Below are positions 17,473 to 24,733 of a stretch of DNA of 34,529 bases, one piece after another (position 1 is the stretch's first letter; every line of letters begins with the position of its first letter). Made by a program: the position numbers and the translations under genes. Source of the DNA: CAYJPK01 sp964372035 (GTDB lineage Bacteria > Desulfobacterota > Desulfovibrionia > Desulfovibrionales > Desulfovibrionaceae); NCBI GenBank assembly GCA_964372035.1, contig CAYJPK010000014.1, forward strand, positions 1 through 34,529. Reading direction: 5' to 3'. The notes under the pieces were generated by a model. The model saw only the letters and a list, made by a program, of their open reading frames with translations, made no database searches and was not told the origin of the DNA.

Positions 17473-18654
17473 TTATTTTGCAATTTCTTCATCTGTTAAA
17501 TAACAAGCAGGGTCTTGTGCCCAAATATCACCATAATATGACTCCGCTCTAGCTCTAAAATTGCCAGCACAAATATTAAGATATTTACACTGCGCACATC
17601 TACCTTTTACATGAGGTTTTTTATCTTTAAGTTTTTGTAATAATTCTATATTTTTATCTTCCCATATTTCAGAGAAAGGACGCTCTAGCACGTTGCCAAA
17701 AGTATGATTACGCCAGAATTGGTCAGCGTGAACTTGTCCGTCCCAGGAAATACAAGCAATTCCACGTCCAGAGCTATTGCCTTCATTGTATTGTAATAAT
17801 TCATAAACTTCATCTGCACGTTTCTTATCTTCTTTCAAGAGCCTTTGCCATACATAAACTCCATCAGCATGATTATCAACAGTTAAAACCTCTTTACCAT
17901 TTCCACTTTCAAATAAATCTCTAGTTCTATCCATAATAAGATCAAGAAGTTCACGTGTTTGTGCATGGTCTAAGTCTTCATTGATTAGCTCAGAACCACG
18001 CCCAGAATAAACAAGATGATAGAAGCAAATACGTGGAATATCACGCTCTTTTATTAAATCAAATAAGAGTGGAACTTCACTGACATTTTGCTTGTTAACA
18101 GTAAAACGAAGTCCAACCTTTAAGCCTTCAGCTTGGCAATTTTCAACACCTTGCATGGCTTTTTTAAATGAGCCTTTTACACCTCTAAATTTATCATGGA
18201 TTTCTTCTCCGCCATCAATAGATATGCCAACATAAGATAAGCCAACATCTTTTAATTCTTTAGCTTTTTCTTTTGTGATTAAAGTGCCATTTGTTGAAAT
18301 AACAGCTCTCATGCCCTTCGTTGTAGCATGTTTTGCAAGCTCTACTAAATCCTTTCTAACAAGTGGTTCGCCACCAGAAAATAGCATTACAGGTGCACCA
18401 TATGCCGCTAAATCATTAATCATCACTTTAGCTTGTTCAGTTGAAATATCATCAACACCTTCAACATCTAAAGCCTTTGCATAACAATGCACACACTTTA
18501 AGTTACATCGTCTGGTCATATTCCAAACAACAACAGGTTTTTTATCAGCTGAAAACTGGAGTAAGTGTGAAGGAAGTGATTTTGAATGGCGTCCGTAGCG
18601 AAGTGCGTCAGACGGTTCAACTTGTCCACAATATAATTTTGAAATACCAATCAT
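17473..18654 (-). CDS. ahbC: 12,18-didecarboxysiroheme deacetylase (radical SAM)
   Basis: AhbC is the radical SAM enzyme that removes the two acetate side chains of didecarboxysiroheme, giving Fe-coproporphyrin III in the siroheme-dependent heme pathway of sulfate reducers and archaea. The 393-residue protein starts with MIGISKLYCGQVEPSDALRYGR-type sequence as in AhbC, has the cluster motif CNLKCVHC (CX3CX2C), the SAM-binding SGGEPL, and a C-terminal cysteine group (CAQCKYLNIC and a later CYL) for a second cluster. The related AhbD is not in the window. It sits 20 bases after speB and 11 before cbiD, linking heme and corrin synthesis, which share the precorrin-2 branch. Confidence 0.92.
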   Translation of the reverse strand: MIGISKLYCGQVEPSDALRYGRHSKSLPSHLLQFSADKKPVVVWNMTRRCNLKCVHCYAKALDVEGVDDISTEQAKVMINDLAAYGAPVMLFSGGEPLVRKDLVELAKHATTKGMRAVISTNGTLITKEKAKELKDVGLSYVGISIDGGEEIHDKFRGVKGSFKKAMQGVENCQAEGLKVGLRFTVNKQNVSEVPLLFDLIKERDIPRICFYHLVYSGRGSELINEDLDHAQTRELLDLIMDRTRDLFESGNGKEVLTVDNHADGVYVWQRLLKEDKKRADEVYELLQYNEGNSSGRGIACISWDGQVHADQFWRNHTFGNVLERPFSEIWEDKNIELLQKLKDKKPHVKGRCAQCKYLNICAGNFRARAESYYGDIWAQDPACYLTDEEIAK

Positions 18655-18674
18655 TTTCTATTCTCTTTATTAGT

Positions 18675-19532
18675 TTAATTTTTTGAGCGTTGCACGATGC
18701 CCATTAAAGCATAGGCTAGACGTGCAGCCATAAAGTCATAAGCATGAAAACCTTTAATCGGAGCGAATTCTACTAAGTCAACGCCTACAACTTCACGATT
18801 AAAAAGGCTTTTTTTGACAAGGTTCAAGGCTGTATACCAATCAAGTCCACCAGGAACAGGGGTTCCAGTTGCTGGCATAAGGCTACCATCAAGCCCATCA
18901 ATATCAAAGCTTAGATATACTTTTTTAGGGAAGTTTGCAGGAATTAATTCATTTGGTAAATTATTTTCATAAATAGTTTGTGCATCATAATAAGTTACAT
19001 TATGTGTCTTTCTAGCTTCAATTTCTTCCTTACAAAAAGCTCTAACGCCAAACTGCACTAGCGGAATACCAAGTTCTTGAACAGCACGTCGCATAACACA
19101 AGCGTGGCTATAAATAGAGCCTTCATACTCATGCCTTAAATCAGCATGAGCATCAAATTGAATAATGCCAAAATCACAACGCTCCTTAAGTGCCATAAAA
19201 GCACCATAGCTAATACTATGTTCACCGCCTAAAATAAATGGTATTGAGTTGCTTTTTGCCGCAATTGTAATTTTATCTTTAATTTGTTTAAATACAGCAT
19301 GAATGCCTTCATCACAATTAACAGCTTCATGGGTATAAATTCCTAGTTCAGCAGGTACGCTTTCATTGTCCCACAATTCGAGTTGGTCTGAGGCTTCTAA
19401 AATCGCATCAGGTCCATTCTTTGTGCCTCCACCATAAGAGACGGTCTCTTCATAAGGTACAGGTATAACATGAAAAAATGCTTTGTTAGGACTCATTTCT
19501 TCAAGTTCAGATGATAAAAATCTTTTAATCAT
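18675..19532 (-). CDS. speB: Agmatinase family ureohydrolase
   Basis: A 285-residue ureohydrolase, most like agmatinase, which splits agmatine to putrescine and urea with a binuclear Mn centre. Manganese-binding motifs are GGEHSISYG, FDAHADLR and SFDIDGLDGS; the usual DP after the last motif is replaced by DG and the GTGTP by ATGTP, a mild divergence. SHACVMRR supplies the expected histidine. Formiminoglutamase or guanidinobutyrase activity is possible. Start chosen with GGA upstream of the ATG. It is the first gene of the five-gene minus operon; no speA (arginine decarboxylase) is adjacent. Confidence 0.88.
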   Translation of the reverse strand: MIKRFLSSELEEMSPNKAFFHVIPVPYEETVSYGGGTKNGPDAILEASDQLELWDNESVPAELGIYTHEAVNCDEGIHAVFKQIKDKITIAAKSNSIPFILGGEHSISYGAFMALKERCDFGIIQFDAHADLRHEYEGSIYSHACVMRRAVQELGIPLVQFGVRAFCKEEIEARKTHNVTYYDAQTIYENNLPNELIPANFPKKVYLSFDIDGLDGSLMPATGTPVPGGLDWYTALNLVKKSLFNREVVGVDLVEFAPIKGFHAYDFMAARLAYALMGIVQRSKN

Positions 19533-19536
19533 ATTT

Positions 19537-19650
19537 TGTCCATATTATATTTAAATAATTTGTATAAGTAAAAAGAAAATTATTACATATTTTCTTAATT
19601 AAGTAAAATTCAAAATGAGCTAAAATAAAAATTATTTTAATATATGGACA
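19537..19650. repeat. 9-bp inverted repeat in the speB-xthA divergent intergenic region
   Basis: TGTCCATAT (19537-19545) and ATATGGACA (19642-19650) are exact reverse complements 96 bases apart in the only regulatory region of these divergent genes. They could be a paired binding site, but at this length and spacing chance is possible. Confidence 0.25.
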
Positions 19651-19708
19651 GTTAGAGCCAAAAAGTTTAGACTTATTCTGTAAAAATAAAAACAAGGCAT
19701 AATAAATT

Positions 19709-20536
19709 ATGAAAAATACAATAAAATTACTATCTTGGAATGTAAATGGCATAAGGGCAATTAGTGCAAAAGATGACTGGGCGTGGTTTAAAAATAGTGA
19801 GGCAGATATTATTGGCTTACAAGAAACTAAAGCTAGTCAAGAACAATTAGCAGATGACATTAAAAACCCTGAAAATTGGCAAAGTTATTTCTGTTCTTCA
19901 CAGCTACGTAAGGGGTATTCTGGAGTTGCTGTTTATAGTAAATTACCTGTGATTAATCATAGTTATGAGTTAACTGACTACGGTTTATTGTCAAAATATT
20001 TAAAAGAGGCAACTGAATTTGAGCCAAATGGTTTAAATAAAGAGGGTAGAGTAATTCATTTGGAATATGAAAAATTTCACTATTTTAATATTTATTTCCC
20101 AAACGGTGGTGATAATAATAAAAGAGTAGCTTTTAAGCTTGCTTTTTATGATGCATTTTTAGAGCAAGCTGAAAAATTAAGAAAAGACAAGCCTATAGTC
20201 GTATGCGGTGATTTTAATACTGCACACAAAGAAATTGACTTAACCCACCCAAAATCCAATGAAAAAACTACAGGATTTTTGCCAGTAGAGCGTGAATGGT
20301 TAGACAAGTTTGTAGCTCATGGATATATTGATACTTTTAGATTTATGAATGGAGACGAACCAGAAAATTACACATGGTGGTCTTATAGAATGCAAGCAAG
20401 AGCTAAAAATGTTGGCTGGAGGATTGATTATTTCTTTATTTCAGAGGAGCTAAAACCATACCTTAAAAATGCATGGATTGAGCATGATATTTATGGTTCT
20501 GACCATTGCCCTATTGGAATTGAGCTTGAGCTATAA
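19709..20536 (+). CDS. xthA: Exodeoxyribonuclease III family AP endonuclease
   Basis: A 275-residue enzyme of the EEP nuclease family that incises DNA at abasic sites and trims 3' blocking groups. Catalytic motifs are all present: LLSWNVNGIRA (Asn), GLQETKA (metal-binding Glu), CGDFNTAH (Asp/Asn), YTWWSYRMQARAKNVGWRID, and GSDHCPIGIEL (catalytic Asp-His). The length matches the ExoIII group. It is a single gene with its own downstream terminator. ung, encoded 3.2 kb further on, makes the abasic sites that this enzyme processes, although the two are not in one operon. Confidence 0.95.
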   Translation: MKNTIKLLSWNVNGIRAISAKDDWAWFKNSEADIIGLQETKASQEQLADDIKNPENWQSYFCSSQLRKGYSGVAVYSKLPVINHSYELTDYGLLSKYLKEATEFEPNGLNKEGRVIHLEYEKFHYFNIYFPNGGDNNKRVAFKLAFYDAFLEQAEKLRKDKPIVVCGDFNTAHKEIDLTHPKSNEKTTGFLPVEREWLDKFVAHGYIDTFRFMNGDEPENYTWWSYRMQARAKNVGWRIDYFFISEELKPYLKNAWIEHDIYGSDHCPIGIELEL

Positions 20537-20585
20537 CATATTGATACAATTAATAAGATTATTTAATAGCTAAAATATAATATTG

Positions 20586-20626
20586 AAAATGCAAGAAAGA
20601 GCACAGAGTGTACTTTCTTGCATTTT
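20586..20626. terminator. Rho-independent terminator after xthA, second copy of the repeated hairpin
   Basis: A 14-bp perfect stem (20586-20599 with 20613-20626, core TGCAAGAAAG/CTTTCTTGCA) with T run on the plus strand; the loop can form CAC/GTG. It shares stem and loop-side sequence (TGTACTTT...CTTGCATTTTT) with 14060-14106. It also faces the 3' end of the minus-strand MalT-like gene at 20703. Confidence 0.85.
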
Positions 20627-20702
20627 TATGTATTTTAATGATTATTTTCTATCAAGATCTATCAAAATCTATGTAAAAACAAAAAAAATCAAATCATTTT
20701 TA

Positions 20703-23303
20703 TTATATGCTTGCTAAAGCATTTTGTTTATAAAGCTCTCTAAGTTCTTGTCTACTATGAATCTTACATTTTTTATAGATTGCTTTTAAGTGTGTATTTA
20801 CAGTATTGACACGAAGACCAATTTTACCTGCAATTTCAGTACTTGATAATCCACGTGCTGCTAATATTGCAATTTCATACTGTTTAGCAGATAAAATAAA
20901 TGGAACATTAGAAATTTTATCATAATTAAAGCCAAGCTGTAATAACCAAGTCTTTGACAATTCTAAAATTTTCTCAACTGTTTTACTATGCTTACCTGCT
21001 AATGCTTTTTCTAATAAATTGAAGATAAAATCACTATTTTCAACAAAAGGCATCAAAATACAATCTGGTATTGCCGCATCAAGTGCACAATTTAAAGCTT
21101 CAGTAGCTAATTCATTTTTGCCTTGAGCATTAAATGCAGCAGCTAAGAAAACATGAACATAAATAAAAAACATGCCATATTTATTTAGCTCAGGTACTTT
21201 TAATAAATCATTAAACGTTTTAATTAGCCTAAAATTGTTATTTGCTAATAATAATGCACGACCTTGAGCCAGTCTAAATTTACCCTGTGCAAAAGCGTAA
21301 ACATTATGATTAACTCCATCACGAATCCATGCTGGAATTTCATTATTTTCTCTTAGTAAACCAAAAATGCGAGCACTGCAAATTTCAATTGTATAGAGCA
21401 AAAAGAAGTCTTGCTTGTTGATAATATGTTCACGCATTTTTTGCACATATTGTTTTGCAATAGATGTATCTCTTCTTACTAGTGCAAGTTTTGCATGTAA
21501 ATATAAAGCACGTATTGTATTTCCAGCTTGATTATGAAATGCAGCGACAATCTCTGCTTGACAACAGAGCTGGTACGAAGTGTTAAATTCACCTCGTAAA
21601 TATAAGGCTTCTGCCTCAAAAAGTAGTTCACCACCAGCAGAATGAGAAGATGCAACCTTATAATATGGTGGCATGCATTCATACATTTTGCGTATTTCTT
21701 CTTGCAGTTTCCCACCTTCCTTATGAAACATAAATAATATAGAAGGGCAGGCACTTGTCCAGCTTGCCTCAGGTGGGAATAGCTCACTAGGACGCCCTAA
21801 AAGCTCCCAAGCTTTATGATGGTGTGAGGACATGGCTTCAATATCATTGTATTTTGTTAACGAAAGTAGCATCTCAAGCTCACCACGTAATGTCCTTGTT
21901 TGCTGGTTAGTTATGTCTAGTCTAGCACAATATTGCCTTAACCATGTGCAACTACTATCAAAAGCATCTGTATTTCCAATAAAAAACGATACAAATGCAT
22001 ATTTAGCAATTGCAAAAGGGTATTTGTGATATATATTCTGCGGGCAGTCTTTAAAGAATTTATCAAAAAAGCTAGCTTGTTCGGCAATTAAGTTGCGTGA
22101 CATATCAAGCTCCATAAAAGATAAAGCCTTTTCAAAATCCTTTGCTAAATAATATTGCTCCATGGCTGCTAAAAATTCTTTTTTATCTGTAAACCAACGT
22201 CCAGCTCGTAAGTGTATCTCGTTTTGTTTTTCAGTAGGAAGTGCATTAAATAAGCGCAATAAAAGGTTGCGAAATATCGCTTGTATTGTGTAAAATCCAC
22301 TTGTTGCATCATATGTAATAAAAGCATTTTCTTTAACAAGTGTATTTAACATTTCTTGAGTATTTTTGTTGACATCATTTATACAAAATTCAGCTTGTAA
22401 TTTTGTGAATTGCTCAAAAATACTTAGAGTTAAAAGCATATTTTGTATGTTTGTAGCTAGAGGTTTAAATAGTAAATCCTCAAGAAGTTCTACGAGTTGC
22501 ACTGGTAATATGCCACGTGATAGCATCTCATCAAGACTATTGATTTCACTGTCTGATAAGGCGAAAACATTTTTTTCAAATTTAATTTGTGTTTGTGATT
22601 CGCTTTGTTTTGTTAATTCCGCTTGATAGCGACATAATAAATATAAACCACTAATCCAACCTTTGGTGATATTATGCAAAGCATTAATCTTCTCATCTGT
22701 AATTTCAAAATGAAATAAAGTATAATAGTTACGAATATCTTCTTTTGTAAAAGCAAGTACATGCGAATCAATATGGTTTAATTCACCTTTTAAGCTTGGC
22801 AAGATAATGTTGCCAGTATAAATATTTCTTGTGATTAAAACGATATGTAGGTTTTTTACTTTTTGTTCAGCTAAAGCTTCAAAAAATAAAATGCAAGATT
22901 CTGCATGGTTAAGCAAATGCACGTCATCAATAACTAAAATAGTTTTTTGCTCAAGTTTTAAGCTACTAAGAAGTTCTAATGCCATAGCTCGACGGACATC
23001 ATCATCTGGTAAAAATGGCACTCCAAGCCTTAAAAGTGCAACTGCAATGATAAAACTATCTGGCAATTTAGAGATTTCAACGCAAAAAGAGCGCCAGAAG
23101 TCAGTCTCTAAATTATCAAGTATTGATACCCAAACGGTCGTAATGTCTTTGTGTTGGACAAACTCACGTATCGCAACAGTTTTTCCATAGCCCATAGGTG
23201 CCTCAACAACTGTTAAAGGGACACTCAAGATAGCATCAAGTGCTTTTAAAAGTCTAGGGCTATAGTAGCGAATGCTTGAAAGAGAGTCAGCCATATTTTG
23301 CAT
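20703..23303 (-). CDS. MalT-type LuxR-family transcriptional regulator (STAND ATPase)
   Basis: An 866-residue regulator with MalT architecture. The N-terminal ATPase has Walker A APMGYGKT (residues 35-42) and Walker B LVIDDVHLL; the middle is a long helical TPR-like sensor region; the C-terminal LuxR helix-turn-helix is LSAKQYEIAILAARGLSSTEIAGKIG followed by VNTVNTHLKAIYKK. Such proteins oligomerise on binding an inducer and ATP, then activate nearby promoters. AGGAAAG before ATG supports the start. No likely target (transporter or catabolic operon) is adjacent; the small DUF1653 gene lies 86 bases upstream on the same strand. The inducer is unknown. Confidence 0.9.
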   Translation of the reverse strand: MQNMADSLSSIRYYSPRLLKALDAILSVPLTVVEAPMGYGKTVAIREFVQHKDITTVWVSILDNLETDFWRSFCVEISKLPDSFIIAVALLRLGVPFLPDDDVRRAMALELLSSLKLEQKTILVIDDVHLLNHAESCILFFEALAEQKVKNLHIVLITRNIYTGNIILPSLKGELNHIDSHVLAFTKEDIRNYYTLFHFEITDEKINALHNITKGWISGLYLLCRYQAELTKQSESQTQIKFEKNVFALSDSEINSLDEMLSRGILPVQLVELLEDLLFKPLATNIQNMLLTLSIFEQFTKLQAEFCINDVNKNTQEMLNTLVKENAFITYDATSGFYTIQAIFRNLLLRLFNALPTEKQNEIHLRAGRWFTDKKEFLAAMEQYYLAKDFEKALSFMELDMSRNLIAEQASFFDKFFKDCPQNIYHKYPFAIAKYAFVSFFIGNTDAFDSSCTWLRQYCARLDITNQQTRTLRGELEMLLSLTKYNDIEAMSSHHHKAWELLGRPSELFPPEASWTSACPSILFMFHKEGGKLQEEIRKMYECMPPYYKVASSHSAGGELLFEAEALYLRGEFNTSYQLCCQAEIVAAFHNQAGNTIRALYLHAKLALVRRDTSIAKQYVQKMREHIINKQDFFLLYTIEICSARIFGLLRENNEIPAWIRDGVNHNVYAFAQGKFRLAQGRALLLANNNFRLIKTFNDLLKVPELNKYGMFFIYVHVFLAAAFNAQGKNELATEALNCALDAAIPDCILMPFVENSDFIFNLLEKALAGKHSKTVEKILELSKTWLLQLGFNYDKISNVPFILSAKQYEIAILAARGLSSTEIAGKIGLRVNTVNTHLKAIYKKCKIHSRQELRELYKQNALASI

Positions 23304-23389
23304 TATCTTTCCTGTTTGTTTAGGTGGATTATTTCCATTTCGATTTGCTAAAACTTAATGCTGGATATTTTCTAATTTTTAAATTTATT

Positions 23390-23638
23390 TTATATAGATA
23401 TTAATTGATTTGAGTTGTTAGGAATACTTTGAATCTCTTGATCCGTTGCAATTCTAAAGCGAGGACGACCATTAACGTCTTCACACCACATTTTAAGAGG
23501 TCTAGCCCATAAGTTATGTGATTTAAAGTCCTCATAAATAACTAAATCTTCTTCAGTTTCAGTATGTTTGGCAATTGCTTTTGGAAGGTAAAAGCCACCC
23601 TTATAATGAATGTATATTTTGTTAAGTTCAACTTTCAT
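23390..23638 (-). CDS. DUF1653 domain protein
   Basis: An 82-residue protein matching the DUF1653 pattern: YIHYKGGFYLPKAIAKHTE, then EDLVIYEDF, LWARPLKMWCEDV and RFRIA. The family is a small beta-rich domain of unknown function, usually stand-alone and cytosolic. AGGAAG lies upstream of the start. It precedes the MalT-like gene on the same strand and is divergent from ung. Confidence 0.85.
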   Translation of the reverse strand: MKVELNKIYIHYKGGFYLPKAIAKHTETEEDLVIYEDFKSHNLWARPLKMWCEDVNGRPRFRIATDQEIQSIPNNSNQLISI

Positions 23639-23728
23639 CTTATGCTTCCTATCATATCTATACTAATATTCGAATTAAAAGTAACATAGTGAGATATATT
23701 TAGCAAGCTACAATAAAAAATAAGAAAT

Positions 23729-23757
23729 TTGACATGCTAAATCAAAAATTATATCCT
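23729..23757 (+). promoter_or_regulatory. Sigma-70 promoter of ung
   Basis: Consensus TTGACA (23729-23734) and TATCCT (23752-23757) with a 17-base spacer, ending 29 bases before the ung start. Confidence 0.65.
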
Positions 23758-23786
23758 TAACTATCATTAATATAAAGGAATATAAT

Positions 23787-24467
23787 ATGCCAAAAATAAC
23801 AAATGATTGGATTGACCTTATAGCAGATGAATTTGAAAAACCATATTATCTTGAACTTAGAGAATTTTTAATCAAAGAATATCGTGAAAAAACAATTTAT
23901 CCTGTTGCTGATGATATTTTCAATGCCTTTCACTATACGCCAGTAAGTAAGGTTAAAGTGCTTTTACTTGGGCAAGATCCATATCATAATGTTAACCAGG
24001 CTCATGGTCTTTGTTTTTCAGTTAAAACAAGCCAAAAGCAACTACCTCCATCACTTGTAAATATTTATAAAGAATTACAAAGTGATCTTGCTTGCTATAT
24101 TCCAAATAATGGATACTTAAAAGCTTGGGCAGAGCAGGGAGTTCTTTTGCTTAATACAGTTTTGACAGTTAAAGCGCATGAAGCAAATTCACATCAAAAT
24201 AAAGGTTGGGAAATCTTTACAAATAGAATTATTAGTGAAGTAAATAAAATTGACAGACCGATCGTTTATTTTTTATGGGGAAAACCAGCTCAGGCTAAAA
24301 AATCAATGCTTAATAATAATAAACATTTAGTTCTACAATGTCCGCACCCTAGTCCCTTGTCTGCGCATCGTGGTTTTTTTGGATCAAAGCATTTTAGCAA
24401 AGCCAATGAATTTTTAAAGCTAAATGGTATTGAGCCAATAGACTGGCAAATTAAAAATGTGCCTTAG
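23787..24467 (+). CDS. ung: Uracil-DNA glycosylase, family 1
   Basis: A 226-residue family-1 uracil-DNA glycosylase that removes uracil from DNA at the start of base excision repair. The water-activating motif GQDPYHNVNQAHGLCFSV and the leucine-loop motif HPSPLSAHRGFFGSKHF are both perfect, and LLLNTVLTVKAHEANSH is typical. The start has AAAGGA nine bases upstream. A structured tandem repeat and an assembly gap follow directly after its stop codon. Confidence 0.97.
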   Translation: MPKITNDWIDLIADEFEKPYYLELREFLIKEYREKTIYPVADDIFNAFHYTPVSKVKVLLLGQDPYHNVNQAHGLCFSVKTSQKQLPPSLVNIYKELQSDLACYIPNNGYLKAWAEQGVLLLNTVLTVKAHEANSHQNKGWEIFTNRIISEVNKIDRPIVYFLWGKPAQAKKSMLNNNKHLVLQCPHPSPLSAHRGFFGSKHFSKANEFLKLNGIEPIDWQIKNVP

Positions 24468-24471
24468 GCAT

Positions 24472-24631
24472 TGAACTTGTTCAGCCTTGTTTCGGCTTTG
24501 TGTATGCGAAGCATTGCCAAAGCTAATCTTATAGAATGAAGGTTTAACCTGAATAAATCTTTAGCGAAACAAGAGGTGAACTTGTTCAGCCTTGTTTCGG
24601 CTTTGTGTATGCGAAGCATTGCCAAAGCTAA
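24472..24631. repeat. 105-bp tandem repeat, about 1.5 copies before the gap
   Basis: The 55-base segment 24472-24526 recurs exactly at 24577-24631, a period of 105 bases, and the second copy runs into the N gap. The first base run after the gap (TCTTATA) continues the unit as seen at 24527, so the array probably extends through the gap. The unit can fold: GCTTTG...CAAAGC encloses ATGC-GAA-GCAT, and CGAAACAAG pairs with CTTGTTTCG across the junction between units. No open reading frame crosses it. This looks like an intergenic REP-type or minisatellite element. Confidence 0.8.
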
Positions 24632-24731
24632 NNNNNNNNNNNNNNNNNNNNNNNNNNNNNNNNNNNNNNNNNNNNNNNNNNNNNNNNNNNNNNNNNNNNN
24701 NNNNNNNNNNNNNNNNNNNNNNNNNNNNNNN
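24632..24731. other. Assembly gap (100 N)
   Basis: A run of exactly 100 N, the customary placeholder for a scaffold gap of unknown length. It falls inside the tandem repeat, which probably caused the break. Confidence 0.98.
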
Positions 24732-24733
24732 TC

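Noticed and set aside
19525..19752. Minus-strand frame of 75 codons between speB and xthA
   Set aside because: It overlaps the starts of both divergent genes, has a low-complexity hydrophobic composition and has no ribosome binding site.
24472..24631. CRISPR array
   Set aside because: The repeat is 55 bases with only two visible copies and one intervening segment, whose first bases reappear after the gap. No cas genes are present. A tandem repeat explains it better.
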